Shown here piece by piece: positions 23,354-32,306 of a stretch of 64,000 bases of DNA. The notes beneath the pieces were generated by a model. That model was not told where the DNA came from. It did not search any database and was given only the letters and a program-made list of their open reading frames with translations. The position numbers were made by a program, and so were the translations under genes. Position 1 is the stretch's first letter. The number at the start of each line of letters is the position of its first letter. The DNA is from an uncultured Alteromonadaceae bacterium (lineage in GTDB: Bacteria; Pseudomonadota; Gammaproteobacteria; Enterobacterales; Alteromonadaceae), in NCBI GenBank assembly GCA_947501935.1, contig CANMXU010000009.1, forward strand, positions 1 to 64,000, read 5' to 3'.

Positions 23354-26311
23354 CTATTGGCCTGAGTTACTATAATTTATACTCACCTGCCCTAATTGCG
23401 GGTGCCAGAACTGATTATTTACGCTATTGATAGGAAAGATAATTTTCACATAGCGATAATCATTACCTTGCACATTAGCGCTGTAAGTTACGGCTTCCCA
23501 GTTACCATCACCAATACCGCCGTTAGTAACATTTGCATTAGCGCTGGTAAAGTTAACCCCATCGGTTGATAACTCTATTTCAAAATCGGCAATACTGACC
23601 GTACGCCAAAAATGTCCAACAACAGTCAAATCAACAATATTGCCTTGTGTATGATAAACAACATATTCAGCAGTATTGGCATTGCGTTTTACTCGGCTCG
23701 TATCATTACCAAAATATTGGGCATTTGAACTATCTAGCGCAAGATTGCTTGATGAATTAAACAGCAAGTTAAAATTGTCTAAACCATCAAAGAAGTTATT
23801 AACGACTTCCCCACCGTCAAACATAGCCACATTAGAATAGTCACTGACTCCTGAGCTATTTTTGGCTTTCACTCGGTAATAATAATTGGTATTACTTAGG
23901 GTATTATTATCAGCAAACAACCATGGCAAGGTAACATTGCTATGAGCAACGCCAGTCCAGTCAACCACGTCTTTTACAATATTTGTTCCGGTACCACCGT
24001 CTACCACGTCAGTGCCAATGACTTGCCAGCTATTGGCGTCGTTTGGTGTTCGGGTTCTTTCAACATCATAACTCGTTGCATTCACCACCCCTTGCCAGCG
24101 AATATCGGCAAGATCTGTTACCGCTAACAGGTTAGGTGCGTAATTAGGCGCAGCAATAGCAGGCTTGACTAGACCTTGAATTTCATAGGATTTTTGCCAA
24201 ACTAACGCCACCATGTTTTCTTCATCGTAGCTGTTATTTTCAGCAAAACCCGGCCAATGATATGCACGAATGCCTTTCCATTCATCGTGGTCTAAAAAGC
24301 CACCATAAGCATCATGTTGGCGTAAGCTCCACACCATAGCGCCAAGGGCATTTTCCGCGATCACTTTATTTAAAGTATCTTCTACTTCAGCCGTGGTTTC
24401 TAAGCCAAATTCGCCAATAAAAAATGGTTTTCTGTCGGCGACCCAGTTAAAGTCACGATAAAAACGCTCAGTAAATTCACCGCCATAATAGTGATTAGAA
24501 ATAATATCGACGTTAGGGTCTTGTATCGCTGCTTCAGAAATATTTACGTCTTTACCATCTATGACTAAATGGTTGCTATCAATACTTTTAATATACGCCA
24601 CCATTTCCGTAGTCCATGCATCGGTGGTATCGCGTAATTCATTACCTGTTTCCCAAGCAAAAATTGCCGGGTCGTCTTTATATGGAATGCCGGTAATGGT
24701 ATTTACTCGATTCAGAACAAAACTAACAATATCTTTATAGTCTTGTTTGGTTTGCGCGTTGCTCCAATAGTCAGCAGCGTTTACACCACGCATATGAGCA
24801 AGGTCTTGATAACCGCCCCAATGTGACCAGTTATCAATAAATGGTAAAATTATACGCACACCATGTTGGTTGGCATACGCTAACATTTGGTCCATGGCGA
24901 CAAACATTTCTTCGTCAAAAACCAAATTACCATTACCGTCTATATTGAGGTGTACTTTGGTACGACTCGGGTTTTCTTGATTATAAATAGATAAGACATA
25001 GGTACGGGTAACACTTGCCCCTGAAGCGGCAATGGTACGTATTGCGTCTTCTTGCTCGAAGGGGTCAATAACGCCCCAGTATGGCGTTTCTTGAGTATGC
25101 AATTCAGGTACATTAAAAGTGATAAAATTAACTAAACTTGCTCCGTCATAAAGTTCATTACCTGAGCGAGTAACATAATAGTCAAATACAGTTTTATCAC
25201 TGTATTGCGCCGGTACGGTTATCGGGTTATTGCCGCCGCCAACAGGGCCACTTTTCTCTATATTGTCGCACGCGTTCGCAGGATTACTCACATATTGCAG
25301 TGAAAGGTTTCCAACTTGCGGGTGCCAAGAGCTCGCGTCATCACTGTTTAATGGATAAACCACTTTGATAAAGTCATAACCGGCGGTCATATTAGTGAGT
25401 GAGTAGTCAACTTGCTCCCAATTGCCAGAGCCAATACCATGCTCGGTTTTGCTCACACTTAACGGCGTATAATTTACGCCATCTTGTGATAAATAAAACT
25501 CAATATCGAGTATCGAGGTATCAGTACGCCAAAAGTGACTGGTTAAGGTGAAGGCGCTAATATCGCCGTCAACTTTATAGATCATATATTCTTGGTTTTT
25601 AAGGAAGCGCCATAACCGCGCGTCATCACCCGCAAAGTTTTGGCTATTAGTAACATCTCTTAGCAGCCCGCCAGAGCCATGGTACATTTTGTCGTATGTT
25701 TCCATGCCGTCATCTAAAGTTATGGTTGCCCCAGGGTTAGAGGCGCAAGGATCAACATAGCCATTGTCGTAATCGATACTGACATTACCTATTTGCGGAT
25801 TCCACACCTTCCCGCCACTGGTAACAGGGAATGTTACTTTAATGAATTTAATGCCGCTATTGGTTACATTGGCAGCAATATTTACTTGTTCCCAATTTCC
25901 TGCCCCTATACCTTGTGCTGCAGTAGTGGCCGAAATTGGGCTGTAACTTACACCGTCAACTGAGCCCTCAATGACTAAATCACCGGTATTGGTTTCTGTA
26001 CGCCAGAAGTAACTGGTTAAATTTATCGTGCTGGCATCTCCGGCAATGTTATACACAATATACTCGGCCGAATTATTGGTGCGCTTTAAACGCCCTGCAT
26101 CATTATTAAAATAACTGGCATTAGAGCTATCAATCGCCACACTCGCCGACGAGTTAGTGATAACGGTTAAGTTATCTAAACTGTCGGTAAAGTTTACTAT
26201 TTCTGCTGAACTTGTTGTTTGGTAGGACAAACTTATCGCTAAAGCGGTTAAGCCAACTTTAGGTAAGTTATTCCAAGCGTTATTAAGGTTATTTTTACTA
26301 TTATTATTCAT
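23354..26311 (-). CDS. Modular GH5 endo-beta-1,4-mannanase, second copy
   Basis: 985 residues. An Asn-rich n-region precedes a hydrophobic stretch and a cleavage site near 'TTSSAEI' (about residue 36); no lipobox, so it is likely a secreted protein rather than a lipoprotein. Order: two beta-sandwich modules (roughly 38-185 and 190-345), GH5 barrel (370-735) with acid/base E558 in 'ETGNEL' and nucleophile E634 in 'FIGEFGLE', a fibronectin-III-like segment (735-835) and a third module (840-985). It is clearly a paralogue of the mannanase at 3149-7159, but lacks that protein's extra C-terminal domain. AAGG lies 7 nt before the ATG. Tandem operators lie about 360 bp upstream. The nearby type II secretion operon is a plausible exporter. 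Confidence 0.88.
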   Translation of the reverse strand: MNNNSKNNLNNAWNNLPKVGLTALAISLSYQTTSSAEIVNFTDSLDNLTVITNSSASVAIDSSNASYFNNDAGRLKRTNNSAEYIVYNIAGDASTINLTSYFWRTETNTGDLVIEGSVDGVSYSPISATTAAQGIGAGNWEQVNIAANVTNSGIKFIKVTFPVTSGGKVWNPQIGNVSIDYDNGYVDPCASNPGATITLDDGMETYDKMYHGSGGLLRDVTNSQNFAGDDARLWRFLKNQEYMIYKVDGDISAFTLTSHFWRTDTSILDIEFYLSQDGVNYTPLSVSKTEHGIGSGNWEQVDYSLTNMTAGYDFIKVVYPLNSDDASSWHPQVGNLSLQYVSNPANACDNIEKSGPVGGGNNPITVPAQYSDKTVFDYYVTRSGNELYDGASLVNFITFNVPELHTQETPYWGVIDPFEQEDAIRTIAASGASVTRTYVLSIYNQENPSRTKVHLNIDGNGNLVFDEEMFVAMDQMLAYANQHGVRIILPFIDNWSHWGGYQDLAHMRGVNAADYWSNAQTKQDYKDIVSFVLNRVNTITGIPYKDDPAIFAWETGNELRDTTDAWTTEMVAYIKSIDSNHLVIDGKDVNISEAAIQDPNVDIISNHYYGGEFTERFYRDFNWVADRKPFFIGEFGLETTAEVEDTLNKVIAENALGAMVWSLRQHDAYGGFLDHDEWKGIRAYHWPGFAENNSYDEENMVALVWQKSYEIQGLVKPAIAAPNYAPNLLAVTDLADIRWQGVVNATSYDVERTRTPNDANSWQVIGTDVVDGGTGTNIVKDVVDWTGVAHSNVTLPWLFADNNTLSNTNYYYRVKAKNSSGVSDYSNVAMFDGGEVVNNFFDGLDNFNLLFNSSSNLALDSSNAQYFGNDTSRVKRNANTAEYVVYHTQGNIVDLTVVGHFWRTVSIADFEIELSTDGVNFTSANANVTNGGIGDGNWEAVTYSANVQGNDYRYVKIIFPINSVNNQFWHPQLGQVSINYSNSGQ

Positions 26312-26668
26312 TATATTACCTTGATCATTTTTCCCCCTTGCCGCTGATTAATAAAACTAAGTGACAAAGAGTTCTGTTGATAGATACTCCGACCAACAGC
26401 ATCATGATTTAACGATAAGCACTGCTGTACTTATCGCCCCCATACATACCCGTTACCACTCAAAGTGCTCGATTTCAGTGGGAGTTAAAATAGAAAATCC
26501 CCTATTTTATCACTGCGCCTAAAACTGAAATGGCTCACAAACTCTGAAACATGCATCTTGATTGATAACGGGTATAAGCCCTCCCTCATGGCCAGACCCA
26601 GCAGGACATTTATTTTTAGCATCTTTAGTACTTTTAAATATCCAACTTAACATTCCATCTGAACACAA
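26312..26668 (-). other. Long leader region upstream of the second mannanase
   Basis: About 357 bp separate the mannanase start from its operators, against 50-120 bp at the other boxed promoters. Besides the nested repeat it holds a short hairpin, CGATAAG (26413-26419) with CTTATCG (26430-26436). No coding potential was seen. Confidence 0.55.
26446..26575. repeat. Nested inverted-repeat element in the mannanase leader
   Basis: Three inverted repeats are nested: outer ATACCCGTTA (26446-26455) with TAACGGGTAT (26566-26575), middle ATTTCAGT with ACTGAAAT, and inner TAAAATAG (26486-26493) with CTATTTTA (26502-26509). The block lies between the tandem operators and the mannanase start. It could be a small non-autonomous mobile element or a structured mRNA leader; neither is proven. 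Confidence 0.6.
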
Positions 26669-26704
26669 TGTAACCGGTTACTGATTATTATGCAACCGGT
26701 TGCA
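26669..26704. promoter_or_regulatory. Tandem LacI-family operators before the second mannanase gene
   Basis: TGTAACCGGTTACT (26669-26682) and TGCAACCGGTTGCA (26691-26704) have centres 22 bp apart, as in the pair at 3021-3056. They lie between the stop-side terminator of the isomerase-like gene and the mannanase, which reads leftward. Confidence 0.8.
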
Positions 26705-26816
26705 TTTATAGTTCCAATAAAAACCAAGTGAAAATTAAAAACACAATAAAAATGAATGTATAAAACAGAGAGGAATTAATAAGTTACAGAGGTGGTATTA
26801 TAATTTATAGAATATA

Positions 26817-26841
26817 AAAAAACGCAAGATAAGATCTTGCG
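26817..26841 (-). terminator. Rho-independent terminator of the transporter-oxidoreductase operon
   Basis: CGCAAGAT (26823-26830) pairs perfectly with ATCTTGCG (26834-26841), loop of 3. On the minus strand it is followed by TTTTTTT, 43 bp after the isomerase-like gene. It closes the four-gene operon that starts with the symporter. Confidence 0.9.
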
Positions 26842-26883
26842 CTGATGATTATTCACTGATGAACTTGAGAAACTAATTTAACT

Positions 26884-27741
26884 TTAAGGCAGTTGTTGTA
26901 CTATTTTTTGCAAACCCTTAAGCGAGGCTTCAATGCTGTCAAATACGCTCATGCCATTGGGGTACTCTTCTTGCTCGACGGTATACCACTGGGTGCCACC
27001 AACGGTTATATTGGCTTGCAATAACTCTGACCATGCTATGGTGTCTTGGCCTATTAGCGGTAACTTATCAGTCACCCCTTTAGGTAATTTTGATTTGTAA
27101 TGTGTGGTTAACGTGCGACCAGGGTATTTATTCACATAAGCAACAGGGTCTTTACCTGCATAGGTAGTCCAGCCAACGTCTTGCTGTAAGATAACTTCTG
27201 GTGGAGTATTTTGAGCGAGAATATCCCAATAGGTACTTTGCTTAAAACTTTGAAATTCTTCAGCGTGATTATGATAACCCACTTTTAAACCATGAGGTTT
27301 TAATACCTTAGCCAGTGTAGAAAGCTGTGTTGCCACTTGATAAACCCCTTTAGGGTCAAAGGCTCTTTCATCCCATGGAATAATTAAGAACGAGCAGTCA
27401 AGCGCTTGATAAAAAGCGATGGTCTCCGCAAGTTTGCTTTCACTTAACTGGTCAAAACCTAAATGTGCACCCGCCGCTTTTAAACCAAGTTTATCTAACA
27501 AGACTTTAAGCTGCTTAGGGTTATCGCCATATTCACCAAAGTCACCAGCAAATTCAACACCGTTAAAGCCCATTTCGGCTAATCTTGTTAACGTACCTTC
27601 AAAGTCAACTTTTAGCTGGTCTTTAACAGACCATAATTGAATGGCGATATTAATTTTTTTTGGTGAGCTATCGGCAAAACAACTAGGTAACAGCGCAACT
27701 AATGCGGTTAACAATAAAACGTTTATTATTTTAAAATTCAT
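26884..27741 (-). CDS. Exported sugar (phosphate) isomerase/epimerase-like TIM barrel
   Basis: 285 residues. The N-terminus is an export signal, with a possible lipobox (LLPSC, near residue 21). The rest is a xylose-isomerase-like AP-endonuclease-2 fold: 'IAIQLWSVKDQ', 'MGFNGVEFAG', 'AAGAHLGFDQL', 'GLKVGYHNHAEEF' with metal-ligand style His/Glu, and 'ILQQDVGWTTYAG'. Known exported relatives take part in 3-keto-sugar or inositol-type metabolism next to Gfo/Idh/MocA or GMC oxidoreductases. Here it is the last gene of an operon with a symporter, a GMC oxidoreductase and its small subunit, so it may rearrange the oxidised sugar in the periplasm. Substrate not known. AAGGA lies 6 nt before the ATG. 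Confidence 0.8.
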   Translation of the reverse strand: MNFKIINVLLLTALVALLPSCFADSSPKKINIAIQLWSVKDQLKVDFEGTLTRLAEMGFNGVEFAGDFGEYGDNPKQLKVLLDKLGLKAAGAHLGFDQLSESKLAETIAFYQALDCSFLIIPWDERAFDPKGVYQVATQLSTLAKVLKPHGLKVGYHNHAEEFQSFKQSTYWDILAQNTPPEVILQQDVGWTTYAGKDPVAYVNKYPGRTLTTHYKSKLPKGVTDKLPLIGQDTIAWSELLQANITVGGTQWYTVEQEEYPNGMSVFDSIEASLKGLQKIVQQLP

Positions 27742-27792
27742 TTACTTTTCCTTGATTGTACTCAACTGATGTTCTACCTGATTGTTGATTTT

Positions 27793-29517
27793 TTATAAAC
27801 GCCCAGCTTTTAATTCTTTTACAGCAAAGTCACACGCTCGTGCTGTTAAAGCCATGTAGGTTAACGATGGGTTTTGCCACGCTGATGAAGCCATGCAAGC
27901 GCCGTCGGTAACAAACAAGTTAGCCACATCATGACATTGGTTATTGCCATTTAAGACCGAGGTTTCTGGGTCTAGCCCCATACGCGCGGTGCCCATTTCA
28001 TGGATCACTAAGCCCATCGGGTCATCTTTGGTATAGGCATGAATGTTTTTAAAACCTAACGCTTTAAACATTTCTGCAGCGCTTTGTGCGGCATGCTCCA
28101 TCATGCTTTTTTCATTTTCTGAATAACCACAGTTAAAGTGCAATTGCGGAATACCCCATTTGTCTTTTTTTGTGGCGTGTAATTTCACGGAATTTTCATA
28201 ACGCGGCAACATTTCACCTGAAGCATGTACACGAAACTTCCAGCCGCCACCTTGTTTGATGTTATTTTTAAAATCAACACCAAAACCGGGTTTGTTATTA
28301 AATTCCCACCAGGGTTCGCGATAGGCTTCACCAGAAAAAGCATAGCCACGTAAAAACTTCGGGTTTTTATCAAGTATATTTTGAAACCTAGGTATGTATA
28401 ACGAAGTAGGCCTGCGCCCTGAATAGTATTCATCTTCAAACCCCGGAATATCTGCTGTAGCTCCGGCGTTATAACAATGGTCAGTTAAGTAATGCCCTAA
28501 AACCCCTGAAGAATTGGCAATGCCGTTGGGAAAGGTTTTACTGACCGAATTCAACATTATTTGCGTAGTACCCAAAGTTGACGCACACAAAAATACAATT
28601 TTTCCGTAATACTCGCGCGTTGCCATGGTTTCGCAGTCAATCACTCGAACCCCTGTAGCACGCTTAGACTTTTCATCATAAATAACACTGTGCACTATGC
28701 TGTTAGTGGCAACGGTTAAGTTATCGGTTTTCTGCGCCGCTGGTAAGGTTGAACTTTGGGTTGAAAAATAGGCACCAAACGAGCAGCCTTTTTGGCACTC
28801 ATTTCTGGCCATACATGGGCCGCGCCCCTGCTTAACATGATGCTCTGCCGGCTTAGTTAAATGGGCACAACGGCCCATAATTAATTTTCGGTCATCGTAA
28901 ATTTTTTCTAAGTTTTCTTTAATACGCTTTTCAACGCTATTAAATTCAAATGCTTCAATGAATTGGCTGTCAGGCAATTGCGGAATACCCTCTTTTGAGC
29001 CACTAATGCCGACATGGGTTTCAACATAATCGTACCATGGCTCTAAGTCTTTATAGCGAATGGGCCATTCAGTACCAAAGCCGTCTTTGCTATTGGCCTC
29101 AAAGTCTAAATCACTCCAGCGATAAGACTGACGGTGCCACAACAACGATTTACCACCAAGTTGATTACCACGGATCCAGCTAAACTTTGTGCCTTCGGAG
29201 GTGCTGTATGGGTAGTCTTGATCATTATTAAAAAAATGTTTGGTCGAGTCATTAAAGGCATAACATTGCTGCTGCACATGGTGCTGTGTTTCAACCAAAT
29301 TTTGAGCTACTTTGCCACGATAAGGCTGCTGCCAGGTTTTAACTCCTTCACCAATATAGTCTTTACGGTGCTCAACCGGACGACCACGTTCAACCATTAA
29401 GGTTTTCAGGCCTTTTTCGCAAAACTCTTTCGCCGCCCAGCCGCCAGTGATCCCCGAACCAACGATGATGACATCATAAATTTCGCTGCTGGGAATGTTA
29501 TCAATATTTGTTGTCAT
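27793..29517 (-). CDS. GMC-family oxidoreductase, catalytic subunit
   Basis: 574 residues. The FAD-binding 'VIIVGSGITGGWAAKEF' motif with GxGxxG is at residues 16-32, followed by 'LMVERG'. The GMC C-terminal substrate domain has 'HEMGTARMG' and 'NLFVTDGACMASSAWQNPSL', which carries the conserved active-site His/Asn region. A cysteine cluster 'CMARNECQKGCSFGAY' near residue 235 is like that of membrane-bound gluconate/sorbitol and glucoside 3-dehydrogenases. There is no signal peptide; export would ride on the Tat-carrying small subunit encoded 10 bp upstream. The probable reaction is FAD-dependent oxidation of a sugar hydroxyl with electrons passed to the respiratory chain. The cytochrome partner is not in the window. 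Confidence 0.87.
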   Translation of the reverse strand: MTTNIDNIPSSEIYDVIIVGSGITGGWAAKEFCEKGLKTLMVERGRPVEHRKDYIGEGVKTWQQPYRGKVAQNLVETQHHVQQQCYAFNDSTKHFFNNDQDYPYSTSEGTKFSWIRGNQLGGKSLLWHRQSYRWSDLDFEANSKDGFGTEWPIRYKDLEPWYDYVETHVGISGSKEGIPQLPDSQFIEAFEFNSVEKRIKENLEKIYDDRKLIMGRCAHLTKPAEHHVKQGRGPCMARNECQKGCSFGAYFSTQSSTLPAAQKTDNLTVATNSIVHSVIYDEKSKRATGVRVIDCETMATREYYGKIVFLCASTLGTTQIMLNSVSKTFPNGIANSSGVLGHYLTDHCYNAGATADIPGFEDEYYSGRRPTSLYIPRFQNILDKNPKFLRGYAFSGEAYREPWWEFNNKPGFGVDFKNNIKQGGGWKFRVHASGEMLPRYENSVKLHATKKDKWGIPQLHFNCGYSENEKSMMEHAAQSAAEMFKALGFKNIHAYTKDDPMGLVIHEMGTARMGLDPETSVLNGNNQCHDVANLFVTDGACMASSAWQNPSLTYMALTARACDFAVKELKAGRL

Positions 29518-29527
29518 TACTGCCTCA

Positions 29528-30148
29528 CTAATTTAACGACCAAGCTTTGCCCACTTGTGCAAACGGCACATCACCACGGTAGCCACCGGGTATCGCGAGA
29601 TAGCTTAATTCTTCAGTTGCGCCTACTTCCGAGGTGTAATAGCCAAGCAAAGTTAAGGTTTTTAACTGATAAAAAAAGGCTTTATCGTCAACATTACAAG
29701 GTTTCCCCCCTGCTTCAGCGGCCACTAATAACGCTACTTGAGCATCGGTATTAACCTCACTAAACGCTTGGCCATTCATTTGCCGACAAATACGTTCAAG
29801 CTTATCTAATCCGGCGATAAAAAGGTTTTGGCTATTTTTATCAAAACAATGCTTAAGCTGATTATCAATAAAACCATGTACGTCTAATGCGCCAGCCGAT
29901 GGTGTATCGGTTGCCGGTATAATTAAGTCAACCAAGCGTTTTAATAACGTTAGCTGCTTAGCTGAAAGTAAATGTCCGGCACGATTTAGGGTATCTGCTT
30001 GTCCCTGATAACCCTGTGCAGCCAACGCCAAAGAACTCGCAGGTAGTAAACCACCAAACATTAACGCTAAGCCTTTTACTAAGCTGCGACGTGAAAGGTC
30101 GGCTTGGCTCGGCACTTGTTGCTGCGAATCACTTTTTGTTTTCATCAT
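29528..30148 (-). CDS. Gluconate 2-dehydrogenase subunit 3-like Tat small subunit
   Basis: 206 residues. The twin-arginine signal 'SRRSLVKGLALMFGG' is near residue 20, followed by a cleavage region 'SSLALAAQ'. The body matches the gluconate 2-dehydrogenase subunit 3 family: 'LTLLKRLVDLIIPATDTPSAGA' region, 'FIDNQL', 'GKPCNVDDKAFFYQLKTLTLLGYYTSEVG'. These small proteins pair with a GMC flavoprotein and carry it through the Tat system. The gene lies 10 bp before the GMC gene and 10 bp after the symporter, a tight operon. Two ATGs in a row start the gene. Confidence 0.88.
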   Translation of the reverse strand: MMKTKSDSQQQVPSQADLSRRSLVKGLALMFGGLLPASSLALAAQGYQGQADTLNRAGHLLSAKQLTLLKRLVDLIIPATDTPSAGALDVHGFIDNQLKHCFDKNSQNLFIAGLDKLERICRQMNGQAFSEVNTDAQVALLVAAEAGGKPCNVDDKAFFYQLKTLTLLGYYTSEVGATEELSYLAIPGGYRGDVPFAQVGKAWSLN

Positions 30149-30158
30149 TGAAACCTTA

Positions 30159-32027
30159 TTACTTACAAGCTAATGGTTCAGTTATTTCACTAACAGCTGA
30201 ACTTGCCTCTGTGCTGTCATCAGGGTAATCACGCATGTTGTCCCACCAAAATATTTTTAAATACAACGAAGTTATCGCGATAGAGACCAATGCAACACCA
30301 AAGGCTTGAAACTGCTGGATAACCATAAATATTGGCGCAGCCGTTAACGATAAGTGCCAAATAATTCCAACAACAACGTTGACCATGTCGCGCTTAAAAT
30401 CAATATTCGGTTTAATATGAGGTTGTGTTTTTTGAATTTCGGCCAACACCGGTTTCCAAAAACCCCATGGTCTGGTTTTAATGTAGAAGTTACTTAGTAC
30501 TTTTATATCTTCCGGTTTGGTTGATAACGTACCAATTAAACACCCTAATAAACACAAGCCGAATAATATTGGGAAGCCAAATAATGGTGACAAGTCAGTA
30601 AACATCATCACAAATGCAGCAACAATACCGGTTAACATGCCAATAAAATAACCAAAACCATTAAAGCGCCACCAGTACCATTTCAACATATTCGCTGCGG
30701 TATATCCGCCGTATAGAGCTGAAACAATCCACAATATTACGTCGTTTAATGACGGTACAAATAATCCTATGCTGGTACCAGCAACAACAAAAACAATTGA
30801 AACAATATAACTTAAATGTACATAGGTTTTGTCAGCCGCATTAGGGTTGATATATTTTTTATAAATATCGTTAACCACATACGCCGGTGCAGCGTTAGTC
30901 GTGGCGGCAAAGGTAGACATAAAGGTTGCTAACAAACCCGCAATAACTAAACCTAATAAACCTGAAGGCACATAATTTTTGAGCGCAAAAGGTAGAATTT
31001 GTTCAAAATCAACATCGCTGCCCATGGCGTTTAAATCATCCATAAAATATACCAAGGCGAGAATAGTTAAACCGGTCACCATCATGTAACGAGGGAATAA
31101 TAAAACTAAGTTAACAATCCAGCTCATCTTTGCCGCTTCAACCGGCGTTTTTGCTGATAATACACGTTGCATGTCATAATTTGGCGCTGGCCCCGCTAAA
31201 CTTTGCAAGAAGCCTTTAAATAATACCAACATGAAAAATACCGAGAACAACGACCAGCCATCATCAACTATTTTGTCATTGGCACTTTGTAAAATACCCG
31301 ACCAATCTAGGTCTAATTGCCACGAGAATAAAATACTGTCCCAACCTTCAGGAGTCACTTTTGCTAGCATTTCTGGCGATACTTGCTGCATGGCAATCAC
31401 ACCAATGGCAATACAAGCAATGGTCATAATGACAAACTGTACCACTTCGGTGATCACCACACTAAACATGCCGCCTTTAACCACATATACCGTGGTAATA
31501 GCCGTTAAAATAAGGCCGTAGTAAATTTCATTAGTATGTGGGTCTGCTGATAATTCCCAAGGTAAAAAGGCAACCGCAAACTTACCGGCGCCAACAAAAC
31601 CATAAGCTAAAAACCCTAACACCCCTAACAACGCAAAAACCACGACACTGATATGACTCAGTTTAGCCCCTAGGTTTTCACCAAAACGAAAAGTGATCCA
31701 CTCAGCTCCTGTCATCACACCCGAACGACGCAACCAAATAGATAAAAAGATCATCATGAAAATTTGATTAAATGCCGGCCATAACCACGGAATAAAAATA
31801 CTTTTTAACCCATAAATAAATAATATATAAACCATCCACATGGTACCGCTGATATCAAACATGCCCGAAGCATTCGATAAACCAAGGTAATACCAAGGCA
31901 TTTCATTGCCACCTAAAAAATAGCCATTAATATTTTTTGATGCTCGGTTTGAAATCCAAAAACCAATGGCTAGGGAAATGACAATATAAAAACCAATTAT
32001 CCCGATATCCAATGTCGATAAATTCAT
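30159..32027 (-). CDS. Sodium:solute symporter (SSS family), likely manno-oligosaccharide or mannose uptake
   Basis: 622 residues with about 13-14 hydrophobic segments. The SSS fold is seen from the first helix ('IIGFYIVISLAIGFWISNRA') and 'YFLGGNEMPWYYLGLSNAS', the family's TM1-2 region; 'GLATFMSTFAATTNAAPAYVVNDIY' contains the conserved sodium-site serines of TM8. A C-terminal extension with two more helices brings it to over 600 residues, as in several sugar-type SSS proteins. It sits in the inner membrane and leads the operon symporter-small subunit-GMC-isomerase. A perfect operator (32143-32156) lies 115 bp upstream, divergent from the LacI regulator. The substrate is inferred: mannose, mannobiose or an oxidised derivative. 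Confidence 0.88.
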   Translation of the reverse strand: MNLSTLDIGIIGFYIVISLAIGFWISNRASKNINGYFLGGNEMPWYYLGLSNASGMFDISGTMWMVYILFIYGLKSIFIPWLWPAFNQIFMMIFLSIWLRRSGVMTGAEWITFRFGENLGAKLSHISVVVFALLGVLGFLAYGFVGAGKFAVAFLPWELSADPHTNEIYYGLILTAITTVYVVKGGMFSVVITEVVQFVIMTIACIAIGVIAMQQVSPEMLAKVTPEGWDSILFSWQLDLDWSGILQSANDKIVDDGWSLFSVFFMLVLFKGFLQSLAGPAPNYDMQRVLSAKTPVEAAKMSWIVNLVLLFPRYMMVTGLTILALVYFMDDLNAMGSDVDFEQILPFALKNYVPSGLLGLVIAGLLATFMSTFAATTNAAPAYVVNDIYKKYINPNAADKTYVHLSYIVSIVFVVAGTSIGLFVPSLNDVILWIVSALYGGYTAANMLKWYWWRFNGFGYFIGMLTGIVAAFVMMFTDLSPLFGFPILFGLCLLGCLIGTLSTKPEDIKVLSNFYIKTRPWGFWKPVLAEIQKTQPHIKPNIDFKRDMVNVVVGIIWHLSLTAAPIFMVIQQFQAFGVALVSIAITSLYLKIFWWDNMRDYPDDSTEASSAVSEITEPLACK

Positions 32028-32142
32028 AGTATTAACTTTTCATAAAATTGATTACAGCGCCAAAAACAATAACAAACGATTACGTTTAACACCTAAGATA
32101 AAACAACCATACCCTTATTTTAAAATACAAACAAGAACTTTC

Positions 32143-32156
32143 TGTAACCGGTTACA
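32143..32156. promoter_or_regulatory. Perfect LacI-family operator before the symporter operon
   Basis: TGTAACCGGTTACA is a full 14-bp palindrome and defines the locus consensus. It lies 115 bp upstream of the symporter and 150 bp upstream of the regulator gene. Confidence 0.85.
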
Positions 32157-32242
32157 CTTATAAGAACTACCAATATACTGATTACTAATCGTTGATAATT
32201 ATAAGCAAGCACTTGAAAAAACTTAAAGAAATATGGTACATG

Positions 32243-32256
32243 TGTAACCGGTAACT
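32243..32256. promoter_or_regulatory. Degenerate operator before the regulator gene
   Basis: TGTAACCGGTAACT matches 12 of 14 consensus positions and lies 50 bp upstream of the regulator start, 100 bp from the perfect box. It suggests weak autoregulation and possible looping with the stronger site. Confidence 0.65.
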
Positions 32257-32306
32257 GTAGTTAATCATAAAGTTTAAGCCGTTAAAATTTTAATCATGGA
32301 ATACAC

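Noticed and set aside
26312-26668. Known riboswitch in the mannanase leader
   Set aside because: The inverted repeats do not match a riboswitch class that I can recognise.
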